A stretch of DNA of 64,000 nucleotides from Bacteroidaceae bacterium. GTDB lineage: Bacteria; Bacteroidota; Bacteroidia; Bacteroidales; Bacteroidaceae. Positions 16,597-24,370 of this stretch are shown one piece after another. The stretch lies in NCBI GenBank assembly GCA_016280445.1, contig JAEEGS010000016.1, positions 1 to 64,000 on the forward strand, written 5' to 3'. Position 1 is the stretch's first letter, and the number at the start of each line of letters is the position of its first letter. A program made the position numbers and the translations under genes. The notes beneath the pieces were generated by a model. That model saw only the letters and a list, made by a program, of their open reading frames with translations. It made no database searches and was not told where the DNA came from.

Positions 16597-16899
16597 ATGA
16601 ACGTAAAAATTGAAGAAATCAACGGCAACATGGTTGCCATTCTAGAAGGCAGCCTCGACACTGCCGCTGCCCCAGAAGCCGAAAAGGCCATGAGTCCTCT
16701 CCATGACGTGGAAGGCAAGGACATTATCATCGACTGCACCGACCTGGAGTACATCTCGTCGGCTGGTCTGCGCATATTCCTTGGCATTCTGAAGAACGCC
16801 CAGAAACAGGGAAGGCATGTCTATATCAAGAGTATTAACGATAACGTCCGTAGCATTTTCACCATCACGGGCTTCAGTAACATCTTCGAATTCATGTAA
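16597..16899 (+). CDS. STAS-domain anti-sigma-factor antagonist (RsbV/SpoIIAA-like)
   Basis: A 100-residue single STAS domain. The conserved phosphorylation loop is DLEYISSAGLRIFLG, with the expected phospho-serine at Ser54 or Ser55. In this family the unphosphorylated protein binds its kinase or another target; phosphorylation by an RsbW-type kinase blocks this and a PP2C phosphatase restores it. Both those activities are predicted in the gene 25 bases upstream, and an alarmone synthetase begins 12 bases downstream, so it should be the central switch protein of the operon. Confidence 0.9.
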   Translation: MNVKIEEINGNMVAILEGSLDTAAAPEAEKAMSPLHDVEGKDIIIDCTDLEYISSAGLRIFLGILKNAQKQGRHVYIKSINDNVRSIFTITGFSNIFEFM

Positions 16900-16911
16900 A
16901 CCGGCACACAG

Positions 16912-18027
16912 ATGGATAATCAAACCAAATCTACGAGTAAGCGAGAACAGGTAAGACCGAAGGTCAAACTGGATCCTCATGGCGAGATGCTGCTGCAGCA
17001 GTACCACGAACTGTACCCCACGCTGCAAGAGTTGGCCGACGAAGCCTACAACCAGTTGTGCAAGGCACTGCGCGAACAGGGCATCTACGTCACAGCCATC
17101 GAGCACAGGGTGAAAACAGAGAAGTCGCTCATAGGGAAACTGGAACTGAAAGGGGCGAAATACAAAAGCATCGACGACATCACCGACCTCGTAGGCTTGC
17201 GCATCATTACCTTTTACACCGATGAAGTGGACAAAGTGGCGGCCATCGCCAAGCGCCTCTTCGACATAGACTGGAAGGAAAGTGTCGATAAGCGTAAGTT
17301 GCATGAACTGGATGCTTTCGGCTATAACTCGCTGCACTATATCTGCCGTCTCAAGACGGGCGGCCCACGCTTCGAACTGCAGATGCGCACAGCGCTGCAG
17401 CACGTGTGGTCCACCATCGAGCACGACACAGGCTACAAGGGTGACGTGAAGATGCCTCGCGAGTACAAGCGGCAATTCAGCCGTCTGGCGGGAATGATGG
17501 AACTGATTGATGACGAGTTCAGCCGCCTGCGTGTAGTGCTCACAGACTACCGCCGCCAGACACTGGCACTGGTCAAGAACGGACAACTGGATGACGTACC
17601 ACTGTCAGCCGAAACATTCCGGGGATATCTGGAACTGCATCCCTTCGACCGTTTGAATAAACGTATCGCTGCCGTCAACCAAGCTGAAGTTTTTCCTGTA
17701 TCCATGATGTCCTATCTGCCCGTGCTCGAATCCCTTGGATTGGAGACCCTTGGCGACGTACAGCAATTCATCGACGAGAACAGTGATGATGCCTACCAGT
17801 TGGCACTCTCGCAACTGGCCATTACCGACCTCGACATTCTCTCGTCCAACACGGCCTTGCAGTACCTCTGCCTGGTTCATGTGCTGAAACATGACGGCGG
17901 GCGCGATGGGCTTAAATCGCTCTACGACATCATCAATGGCGAAAACGATGCCAACGGCATGCTGGCCGACCTGATCATGGAACAAGCCAAGACACAGCCG
18001 TTTATGCGACAAGCGAACCCTACATAA
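16912..18027 (+). CDS. RelA/SpoT-domain (p)ppGpp synthetase-like protein
   Basis: A 371-residue protein with an N-terminal RelA/SpoT nucleotidyltransferase domain (about 30-210) and a C-terminal region of unknown function. Synthetase motifs look intact: HRVKTEKSLIGKLELKG for ATP binding, DITDLVGLRIITFY, GYNSLHYICRL near 137, FELQMRT near 154, and IEHDTGYKG near 169. There is no HD hydrolase domain and no TGS or ACT domain, so it would make but not degrade (p)ppGpp or a related alarmone. The C-terminal 160 residues might receive regulation. It ends the signalling operon except for a small zinc-ribbon gene and may be its output. Confidence 0.82.
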   Translation: MDNQTKSTSKREQVRPKVKLDPHGEMLLQQYHELYPTLQELADEAYNQLCKALREQGIYVTAIEHRVKTEKSLIGKLELKGAKYKSIDDITDLVGLRIITFYTDEVDKVAAIAKRLFDIDWKESVDKRKLHELDAFGYNSLHYICRLKTGGPRFELQMRTALQHVWSTIEHDTGYKGDVKMPREYKRQFSRLAGMMELIDDEFSRLRVVLTDYRRQTLALVKNGQLDDVPLSAETFRGYLELHPFDRLNKRIAAVNQAEVFPVSMMSYLPVLESLGLETLGDVQQFIDENSDDAYQLALSQLAITDLDILSSNTALQYLCLVHVLKHDGGRDGLKSLYDIINGENDANGMLADLIMEQAKTQPFMRQANPT

Positions 18028-18055
18028 GTCAAGAAAACAAAAAAGAAAATCTGAT

Positions 18056-18247
18056 ATGGCAAGAAAAGAACTATATTGTCCCAAATGTGGCAGCACAGAT
18101 TGCACCAGCCACAAAAAGGGTTACAACCGAGCCTTAGGATGCCTTGGCTTCCTCTTCCTAAACGTCTTTGGCTTGTTGTTGGGCTGCATCGGTAAAAACA
18201 AACTCATCTGCCAATGCAACGAATGCGGAAAGAAGTGGACCATGTGA
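18056..18247 (+). CDS. small zinc-ribbon protein
   Basis: A 63-residue protein with C-P-K-C near the N-terminus and C-x-C-x2-C near the C-terminus (CQCNECGKKW), a likely zinc ribbon, split by a hydrophobic segment (ALGCLGFLFLNVFGLLLGCIG) that could be a membrane hairpin. It lies 28 bases after the alarmone synthetase gene and before a strong terminator, so it is probably the last gene of that operon. Function unknown. Confidence 0.65.
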   Translation: MARKELYCPKCGSTDCTSHKKGYNRALGCLGFLFLNVFGLLLGCIGKNKLICQCNECGKKWTM

Positions 18248-18319
18248 CGGGAGGTAGCCACCTATGTGAATACAGAAATCTGCATGACGAATCGATGCGT
18301 GGGTAAGCGTATCAAGCCA

Positions 18320-18369
18320 CATATAGTAATGGGATGATGTCAGTTGGGCATCATCCCATTTATTTTTTC
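18320..18369 (+). terminator. terminator and left copy of a 41-base direct repeat
   Basis: AATGGGATGATG (18328-18339) pairs with CATCATCCCATT (18349-18360), then TATTTTTTC. The 41 bases at 18320-18360 recur at 19028-19068 with two differences. Confidence 0.85.
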
Positions 18370-18403
18370 TTCATCTTTTTTCGTTTATTCCATTTCTTTT
18401 CCT

Positions 18404-18411
18404 TAATTTTG
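18404..18411 (+). promoter_or_regulatory. -7 box for the toxin-antitoxin operon
   Basis: Reads TAATTTTG then C, 36 bases before the antitoxin ATG. Confidence 0.6.
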
Positions 18412-18446
18412 CAACCGAAAAGCAATCATTTAAAAAAGGAAAAAAG

Positions 18447-18707
18447 ATGGTAGCAACAACATTAACACCTCCATCCACCCAGATGATTATCACGCTGGAG
18501 GACAATGCAGTGGTGGCCGACATCAAGAAAGCATTGAAGTTAATACGTGGCATCGCATCGGTGCGCACTGCCACTATCAACGACGAAAGGAGCATTACAC
18601 CCGCCCTGCGCCGTTCAATGAAGAAAGCCCGCGAGGAATATGCCAAGGGTGAGACTATCTCATGCCGTACGCCTGAGGAGATGCAGAAATATTTCGACAG
18701 TCTATGA
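18447..18707 (+). CDS. probable antitoxin of a YoeB-type module
   Basis: An 86-residue protein, called mainly from context: it precedes and overlaps by four bases (ATGA) a clear Txe/YoeB-type toxin gene. The N-terminal half (MIITLEDNAVVADIKKALKL) could form the DNA-binding and dimer part. The C-terminal half, ALRRSMKKAREEYAKGETIS and EEMQKYFDSL, is a charged helix of the type that wraps the toxin. Antitoxins of this group neutralise the toxin and repress their own promoter. Its precise family is not certain. Confidence 0.7.
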   Translation: MVATTLTPPSTQMIITLEDNAVVADIKKALKLIRGIASVRTATINDERSITPALRRSMKKAREEYAKGETISCRTPEEMQKYFDSL

Positions 18708-18979
18708 TGTATACTATTGAGTATTCTAAGGAGGCAGACAAGACCTTGAGGAAGTGGAAGAAGTCCAATCCACGCCTTTTCAAGAAGGCCACGAAGATTC
18801 TGCTAGACATTATGGAGCATCCACGTACAGGAATTGGTCATCCAGAGCCTCTCATTGGAGGCCGCGACATAACGTATTCGCGTCACATCACGGCTGACGA
18901 TCGTATCATCTACGATATTTACGATGAACGTGTTACTGTACTCGTCATTCAAGCAGAGGAGCACTACAACGACAAATAA
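18704..18979 (+). CDS. YoeB/Txe-family mRNA interferase toxin
   Basis: A 91-residue RelE-superfamily endoribonuclease that cuts mRNA on the ribosome. Family signs are IEYSKEADKTLRKWKKSNP, the HPRTGIGHPEPLIGG block, YSRHITADDRIIYDIYD, and the C-terminal EEHYND. The residues expected at the active site (Glu in HPEPL, Arg in YSRHI, His in EEHY) are present, so the toxin should be active. The start overlaps the antitoxin stop in ATGATG, giving translational coupling. The pair lies between two copies of a 41-base hairpin repeat. Confidence 0.88.
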   Translation: MMYTIEYSKEADKTLRKWKKSNPRLFKKATKILLDIMEHPRTGIGHPEPLIGGRDITYSRHITADDRIIYDIYDERVTVLVIQAEEHYNDK

Positions 18980-19027
18980 ATTCTCCAACCCCACAGAATA
19001 TCTTTAGTCTAGAGGCTATCACAATGC

Positions 19028-19068
19028 CATATAGTATTGGGATGATGTCAGTTTGGCATCATCCCATT
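19028..19068. terminator. hairpin and right copy of the 41-base direct repeat
   Basis: TGGGATGATG (19038-19047) pairs with CATCATCCCA (19057-19066). It sits between convergent genes and overlaps the stop codon of the minus-strand gene, so it can end transcription from both sides. Confidence 0.75.
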
Positions 19069-20572
19069 ATTGTTTATATTCATTGATCTGCTTTAGAACC
19101 TCTTGACCCTTATATTTCTCACTTAAAGCCTTCCTGAAAGCAGCAAATTTATCTTTGAATTCTTTCTTATCAACATCCTCATGCATAAACGTCTCTCGTA
19201 ACTTCCTTTCACATTCCGCATGATATGCCTTCGTTGCTTCCGTACAATCATTAGAATAAAGCCTACTGAGAATAATGCTGTCTATGAACATGGATATAAC
19301 ATTTGGATTCATTTTCAATTCTCCCACAACCTCTTTCGGCTCCCAAAAGAATATTTTCTTTCGGATAGATTCGTTTGTGGCTTTAGCAGCTCTGACTTTC
19401 AAACGATAACCAGCAATCTGATCCATATAGCTATTAAAATCCGATTCAGATATATTGTATTCCTTTATTTGATTGGCAAGATGGTGGCCGTTTCGGATTT
19501 CATCAATAGAAACCTCATTCACAATGAAACTTTCGTTTAGATTCGGGTATTTGCCATATGGAATATCAAAATGCTTTTTCTCGGGAACCGGCTTGGGAAA
19601 GAAAAGGGTTGTCGTTATTTCTTCTGTCGTTCTATCGGGCAGAATCCCCTCTATCATTCCCTCAAGCCCCTGCATTGTTATCGCATACTTCATTCTCAAC
19701 ATGATATCCTCTTTTGTCATATAAGATGCTATGTGATAATCTTTAATCTCTTCTGAATCGCAATCAAAGTGGTATTCATTCATAGAATCAAAAGCCACAT
19801 AACGATTATTTGTTAGTTCCATAACAGAGAATTCAAAGAGATTAACATCATATGTCTTTCCGACAAAAGAGTTGGCATAGTCAACCTTCTGCTGGAACAA
19901 TTCTTTTGACAATCCATCTCTTCTGTCAAACTCACCCTTATCACAGAATTGAGCTTCAATAGTTGTTCCAAAAACATACAATTCATCACTCTCAGACGTT
20001 TCCGCGAAATACATTCTAATTGAATGAGGAGGCATTGAATCCAGATATTCGTTAACCTCTATTTTCTTTAATACAGCTTGCTTTATTTCCTTTGGTACAT
20101 GTTTTCCGTCAGGACCATCCTCCTCAACTCGCACAAGACGGCCACGAGAAATGTCACGATTAAGCGCAGCGATGACGTATTCTTTTGCCTCCGTTTCGCT
20201 TCCGTAATACGCTTGACGTTGTATTGAAAAAGGACGAGCATCAGCATTACCTTGTACCTTTACAGCAAAAGGCAAAGCAATTTCATAAAGGTTAAGACCT
20301 TCCAAAATCTCCTCCTCCCTAGCTTCTCTGGTAAATTTCACGAATGCCTTCTCTGCATCAAATTCACCACTCTCCAAATCTTGACATTCCGCATCGTCTT
20401 TATACATACCTACAAGATCATAGGACAAGGGATAATCTAAACCACCAACCGAGGAAGCAATGAACTTATTATCCGCTTTTGTAAAGCGCACAACAGCATT
20501 AAAACGAAGGTTCCCACGAGTATCCTCCTTACCCCAACTAACAGATTTCTCTACAGACTTTGCTTTAATCAT
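19067..20572 (-). CDS. uncharacterised 501-residue protein, AT-rich
   Basis: I do not recognise this family. The protein is hydrophilic, acidic and lysine-rich, has no signal peptide or membrane segment, and is likely cytoplasmic. The first half looks beta-rich (NLRFNAVVRFTKADNKFIAS, YEIALPFAVKVQGNADARPF); the last 150 residues look helical (LRETFMHEDVDKKEFKDKFA). Its DNA is visibly more AT-rich than the trp or nqr genes. With the toxin-antitoxin pair on one side and a gene remnant on the other it appears to be part of a small accessory island. No frameshift is seen and its length argues for a real gene. Confidence 0.65.
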   Translation of the reverse strand: MIKAKSVEKSVSWGKEDTRGNLRFNAVVRFTKADNKFIASSVGGLDYPLSYDLVGMYKDDAECQDLESGEFDAEKAFVKFTREAREEEILEGLNLYEIALPFAVKVQGNADARPFSIQRQAYYGSETEAKEYVIAALNRDISRGRLVRVEEDGPDGKHVPKEIKQAVLKKIEVNEYLDSMPPHSIRMYFAETSESDELYVFGTTIEAQFCDKGEFDRRDGLSKELFQQKVDYANSFVGKTYDVNLFEFSVMELTNNRYVAFDSMNEYHFDCDSEEIKDYHIASYMTKEDIMLRMKYAITMQGLEGMIEGILPDRTTEEITTTLFFPKPVPEKKHFDIPYGKYPNLNESFIVNEVSIDEIRNGHHLANQIKEYNISESDFNSYMDQIAGYRLKVRAAKATNESIRKKIFFWEPKEVVGELKMNPNVISMFIDSIILSRLYSNDCTEATKAYHAECERKLRETFMHEDVDKKEFKDKFAAFRKALSEKYKGQEVLKQINEYKQ

Positions 20573-20594
20573 ATGGATATTATATTTTTTTTCT

Positions 20595-20768
20595 TTAGAA
20601 TGCTTCTGCCATCAAATCCTTACGTCCGATAAGACTGAAGATGGTGATATCATTGTCTTCGTTGAGGATTCGGAGGGTTCGAAGAATTTCGTTGAGAGTG
20701 GAACCGCTGATTGTCATATCGTCAATGATGAGACGTTTTGTTTCCGAACCGCGACCTCCCCATGTCTT
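20595..20768 (-). pseudogene. remnant of a phosphoribosyltransferase-type domain
   Basis: Translating the minus strand up to the TAA at 20595-20597 gives about 58 residues including KRLIIDDMTISGSTLNEILR, which matches the PRPP-binding loop of type I phosphoribosyltransferases (hydrophobic stretch, D-D, T-x-S-G-S-T). The rest of such an enzyme is missing: directly upstream in the same frame is the TAG stop of the secreted-protein gene. It is probably the 3' end of a deleted gene, such as a ComF-like protein or a helicase with a C-terminal PRTase domain. Confidence 0.55.
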
Positions 20769-21353
20769 CTACCTGCAAGGGATATTTGTCTCCACCATTT
20801 CTGCCATCATTTTGCCGCGATATTCTGACAGGTTTTGCAGGAAGGGCATGATGTCGTTGCCGTAAGCACGGCGGCTATAGAAATCAAGTTTCAAGGCTTT
20901 GCGGCCATTGATGATGACTTGACGATAGACATGCACGTCGAACTCGACGATGGAAAGAAGTTCGGGGTTCTTTTCATCTGTTTGACTTACCAGAAAATCT
21001 ATCATGTATTCATCGTCCTTATTGTGCACTTGATAGTTGCAACAAGCATCCGTCTGCTTTCTCATGCTCAGTTCCTGCGCTTTAGCCTCCACCGCCTTCT
21101 TAGGAGTGAGGGCTTCTGAATAAAGCACCAGAACTGTGAACATTTGATTGTACGACTCTGGCTTCTCTCCTTTGGGAAAGTACTCCTGCGTGAAATAATC
21201 CGCATTCGGGCTTGCGCTCCATCCCAGATAATATGTTTCGTTGTTGAACTGTATGGTGTTTCCTGTATTCAGATAGTCTTTCACTTCTTGTGCCATCAAC
21301 AGGACAGGAAGGACCAACAACATGATGGCGAATAATACTTTCTTTGCTTTCAT
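20769..21353 (-). CDS. secreted hypothetical protein
   Basis: A 194-residue protein with a signal peptide (AIMLLVLPVLLMAQ, cleavage after the Gln region). The mature part is alpha/beta-like with no motif I recognise; blocks such as YYLGWSASPNADYFTQEYFP and FDVHVYRQVIINGRKALKLD suggest a small stand-alone envelope protein. Two adjacent cysteines occur in DACCNYQVH. It has its own promoter and diverges from the trp operon. Function unknown. Confidence 0.7.
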   Translation of the reverse strand: MKAKKVLFAIMLLVLPVLLMAQEVKDYLNTGNTIQFNNETYYLGWSASPNADYFTQEYFPKGEKPESYNQMFTVLVLYSEALTPKKAVEAKAQELSMRKQTDACCNYQVHNKDDEYMIDFLVSQTDEKNPELLSIVEFDVHVYRQVIINGRKALKLDFYSRRAYGNDIMPFLQNLSEYRGKMMAEMVETNIPCR

Positions 21354-21371
21354 CTTAGTTCCTTTTTATTG

Positions 21372-21379
21372 CAAAGTTA
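21372..21379 (-). promoter_or_regulatory. -7 box for the secreted protein gene at 20769-21353
   Basis: Reads TAACTTTG then C on the minus strand, 18 bases before the ATG. Confidence 0.65.
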
Positions 21380-21460
21380 GCAAACTTTCCGTAATTCTCA
21401 TTTCTTTTTGTACAGCAAAGATGTTTTTTACAAAAAAATAGGTATTTTTTTACCTTTTTA

Positions 21461-21492
21461 TTTGTCTATATGAATGTTTTTCTCTTACTTTG
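21461..21492 (+). promoter_or_regulatory. trp operon promoter
   Basis: -33 TTTG at 21461-21464 and a near-consensus -7 TTACTTTG at 21485-21492, with a 20-base spacer. The leader peptide ATG follows 27 bases later. Confidence 0.65.
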
Positions 21493-21518
21493 CAGTCGAA
21501 ATGATAATTTCATGTGAA

Positions 21519-21578
21519 ATGACAAAGAAGTTTAACGCATATTGGTGGTGGCGCAACTTGGGATTCAAAAAATCGTAA
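21519..21578 (+). CDS. trpL: trp leader peptide
   Basis: A 19-residue reading frame, MTKKFNAYWWWRNLGFKKS, with three consecutive Trp codons at 21543-21551. It lies between the trp promoter and a Rho-independent terminator 50 bases further on. This is the classic layout of an attenuation leader: ribosome stalling at the Trp codons when charged tRNA-Trp is scarce prevents terminator formation. It agrees with the published Bacteroid-trp RNA motif found upstream of trp genes in this phylum. Confidence 0.92.
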   Translation: MTKKFNAYWWWRNLGFKKS

Positions 21579-21663
21579 GTCAAATGGTCATTCCCCTATG
21601 CGAAGCCAAACATAAATGCATAGAAACAAAAAAGCCTGTCGTACTTGCGATAGGCTTTTTTTT
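21573..21663 (+). promoter_or_regulatory. trp attenuator: antiterminator and terminator
   Basis: The terminator is AAAAAAGCCTGTCG (21628-21641) pairing with CGATAGGCTTTTTT (21648-21661), with a T run. A competing pairing exists: TCGTAAGT (21573-21580, spanning the leader stop codon) with ACTTGCGA (21643-21650, in the terminator loop and 3' arm). A ribosome at the stop codon would cover the first segment and allow termination; a ribosome stalled at the Trp codons would leave it free. The competing pairing is my prediction. Confidence 0.8.
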
Positions 21664-21694
21664 GTGGAGTCAAAAATTAAACAACATAAACTAT

Positions 21695-22888
21695 ATGACA
21701 TACCAAGTAGATGAAAATGGCTTCTACGGACAGTTCGGAGGAGCCTACATCCCAGAGATTCTCTACAAGACGGTGGAGGATTTGAAGAAAGCTTACCTCC
21801 CCATCTTGGAGAGTGAGGAGTTCAAACAGGAGTATCATGCTTTGCTGAAGGACTATGTGGGTCGTCCTTCCCCACTCTATTTTGCCAAGCGCATGAGCGA
21901 TAAGTATGGCTGTCAGCTGTACTTGAAGCGTGAAGACCTCAACCACACGGGCGCCCACAAAATCAACAATGCACTGGGACAGATTCTCCTGGCCAAGAAG
22001 TTGGGCAAGAAGCGCATCATTGCCGAAACAGGAGCCGGTCAGCACGGTGTGGCTACGGCCACAGCCTGTGCGCTGATGGATATGCCGTGCACGGTGTATC
22101 AGGGTGCATTGGATGTGCAGCGCCAGCACGTGAACGTGGAGCGCATGAAAATGTTGGGTGCGACGGTGGTGCCTGTGGAAAGTGGCAACAAAACGCTGAA
22201 GGATGCCACCAACGAGGCTATCCGCGACTGGTGCTGTCACCCTGCCGACACATTTTATATAATAGGCAGCACCGTAGGGCCTCATCCTTATCCCGACATG
22301 GTGGCACGTCTGCAATCGGTCATCTCGGAGGAAATCAAGTGGCAACTGAAGGAGAAGATTGGCAGGGATTATCCTGACTACCTGATGGCGTGTGTGGGTG
22401 GCGGAAGCAACGCTGCCGGAACCATCTACCACTACATCGACGATGAGCGTGTGAAGATTATTCTCGGCGAGGCTGGCGGACTTGGCATCGACAGCGGACA
22501 GACGGCTGCGAGCATGCAGGTGGGCACTGTGGGTATTCTGCACGGCAGCCGCATCAAGCTGATGCAGACGGAGGATGGCCAAATCATTGAACCTTACTCC
22601 ATCTCAGCTGGTCTCGACTATCCAGGCACGGGTCCTATCCATTGCAACCTCTATGAGACAGGACGCGCACAAGTGCTCCCTGCCAATGATGACGAGGCGC
22701 TCCGTGCTGCCTTCGAACTGACTCGCATGGAGGGCATCATCCCTGCTCTCGAAAGTGCTCATGCGTTGGCATTGCTGCCAAAGGTGAAAAACCAGTTCAC
22801 AAAGGACACGGTTGTGGTGCTCACCGTGAGCGGAAGAGGCGATAAGGATTTGGACACGTATCTCAAACATACAGAAGCCTGTCTGTAG
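21695..22888 (+). CDS. trpB: tryptophan synthase beta chain
   Basis: A 397-residue PLP enzyme that condenses indole and serine to tryptophan. It starts MTYQVDENGFYGQFGGAYIP; the frame is open upstream through the attenuator but that part is leader. The PLP lysine is Lys89 in HTGAHKINNALG, and the phosphate-binding CVGGGSNAAG and the GSRIKLMQTEDGQI blocks are present. Length matches the TrpB1 type that pairs with TrpA. It is the first structural gene, 31 bases after the attenuator T run, and its partner trpA is the last gene of the operon, an arrangement typical of Bacteroidota. Confidence 0.96.
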   Translation: MTYQVDENGFYGQFGGAYIPEILYKTVEDLKKAYLPILESEEFKQEYHALLKDYVGRPSPLYFAKRMSDKYGCQLYLKREDLNHTGAHKINNALGQILLAKKLGKKRIIAETGAGQHGVATATACALMDMPCTVYQGALDVQRQHVNVERMKMLGATVVPVESGNKTLKDATNEAIRDWCCHPADTFYIIGSTVGPHPYPDMVARLQSVISEEIKWQLKEKIGRDYPDYLMACVGGGSNAAGTIYHYIDDERVKIILGEAGGLGIDSGQTAASMQVGTVGILHGSRIKLMQTEDGQIIEPYSISAGLDYPGTGPIHCNLYETGRAQVLPANDDEALRAAFELTRMEGIIPALESAHALALLPKVKNQFTKDTVVVLTVSGRGDKDLDTYLKHTEACL

Positions 22889-22972
22889 CAATACGGCACT
22901 TCCCACAAGAGAAGTCGTTCAGAAGTTATGAACAACGCATTCAAACATCCGACAAAAAACAACACAACAACT

Positions 22973-24370
22973 ATGACATACAACTATCATACCGCCTCAA
23001 AAAAGATTCTCGGCGACCTGAACACGCCTGTCAGCGTCTATCTCCGTGTGCGTGATGCCTATCCACAAAGCGCACTGATGGAGAGTTCTGACTATCACGA
23101 CGGGAAGAACAGCCGTTCGTTCATCTGCGTTCATCCCATCGCCAGCGTCTCGGTGGAACATGGTGTGGGCGTGATGAAGTTCCCTGATGGCAGCGAGAAG
23201 CGCAATGCCATCACGGAGCAATACGGAACGGCACAACTCATCAACGAGTTCCTGCAGAGTTTCAACATCGAGGGCAAGGACAGAAGTGACTGCGGTCTTT
23301 TTGGCTACACCACCTTCAATGCCGTACGTTATTTCGAGCACATCGACGTGAAGGATGAGACGCAAGACCTGAACGACGCGCCAGACCTTCAGTACATATT
23401 CTATAAAGATTACATTGTGTTCGACCACTTCAAGAACGAACTGAAACTCATCGAACTTCTGGAGGACGGTGAAGAGGATGACCTCGACCAGTTGGAGCAC
23501 GACGTGAACAACCTACCTTATCAGGCATACGGTTTTAAGCCTGTGGGCGACTATTGGTCAACGTTGACGGACGACGAGCATCGTGAAAACATCCGCCGAG
23601 GCATCAAACACTGTCTGCGTGGTGATGTGTTCCAGATTGTGCTGTCACGCCGATTCAAGCAGAAGTATGAGGGCGATGACTTCAAACTCTACCGTGCCTT
23701 GCGAAGTATCAACCCGTCGCCTTATTTGTTCTACATGGATTTCGGCGGTTTCCGTATCTTCGGTTCCTCGCCTGAGACACACTGCCGCATTGAGGACGGC
23801 ACTGCCTATATCGACCCCATCGCAGGAACGACTAAACGCACTGGCGATGAGGAACAGGACAAGAAGAATGCACTCTATCTGAAGAATGACCCGAAAGAGA
23901 ATGCGGAGCACGTGATGCTGGTGGACCTCGCCAGAAACGACCTCAGCCGCAACTGCCACAATGTGAAGGTGGACTTCTACAAGGACATGCAGTTCTACAG
24001 CCACGTCATCCACCTCGTCTCTCGTGTGAGCGGAAAACTGAATGAGGGTGCCGACCCTGTGCAGGCTTTCATCGACACTTTCCCTGCCGGCACACTCTCT
24101 GGTGCTCCAAAGGTGAGGGCCATGCAACTCATCAGCGAATACGAGCCACACAATCGCGGTGCCTACGGTGGCTGTGTGGGAAGCATCGGATTTGACGGAA
24201 GCCTCAACCAAGCCATCACCATCCGCACCTTCGTGAGCCGCAACAACGAACTGTGGTTCCAAGCCGGAGGAGGCATCGTGGCAAAAAGCAATGTGGAGTA
24301 TGAACTGCAAGAAGTGAACAACAAACTTGGGGCTTTACGAAAAGCCATCTCAATCGCGGAAAAATTATGA
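22973..24370 (+). CDS. trpE: anthranilate synthase component I
   Basis: A 465-residue chorismate-using enzyme forming anthranilate with TrpG. The chosen start is the ATG at 22973 (MTYNYHTASKKILGDLNTPV), which fits family members; an ATG at 22928 would add 15 residues. Chorismate-binding motifs are GDVFQIVLSRRF, PSPYLFYMDFG, DPIAGTTKRTGDEEQD, VDLARNDLSR and FPAGTLSGAPKVRAM. The feedback-inhibition element is near the N-terminus (ALMESSDYH, the LxxS site for tryptophan). It overlaps trpG by four bases. Confidence 0.95.
   Translation: MTYNYHTASKKILGDLNTPVSVYLRVRDAYPQSALMESSDYHDGKNSRSFICVHPIASVSVEHGVGVMKFPDGSEKRNAITEQYGTAQLINEFLQSFNIEGKDRSDCGLFGYTTFNAVRYFEHIDVKDETQDLNDAPDLQYIFYKDYIVFDHFKNELKLIELLEDGEEDDLDQLEHDVNNLPYQAYGFKPVGDYWSTLTDDEHRENIRRGIKHCLRGDVFQIVLSRRFKQKYEGDDFKLYRALRSINPSPYLFYMDFGGFRIFGSSPETHCRIEDGTAYIDPIAGTTKRTGDEEQDKKNALYLKNDPKENAEHVMLVDLARNDLSRNCHNVKVDFYKDMQFYSHVIHLVSRVSGKLNEGADPVQAFIDTFPAGTLSGAPKVRAMQLISEYEPHNRGAYGGCVGSIGFDGSLNQAITIRTFVSRNNELWFQAGGGIVAKSNVEYELQEVNNKLGALRKAISIAEKL

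Noticed and set aside
21542-21694. N-terminal extension of trpB through the leader
   Set aside because: It would cross the attenuator terminator; TrpB homologues begin near MTYQVDENGFYG.
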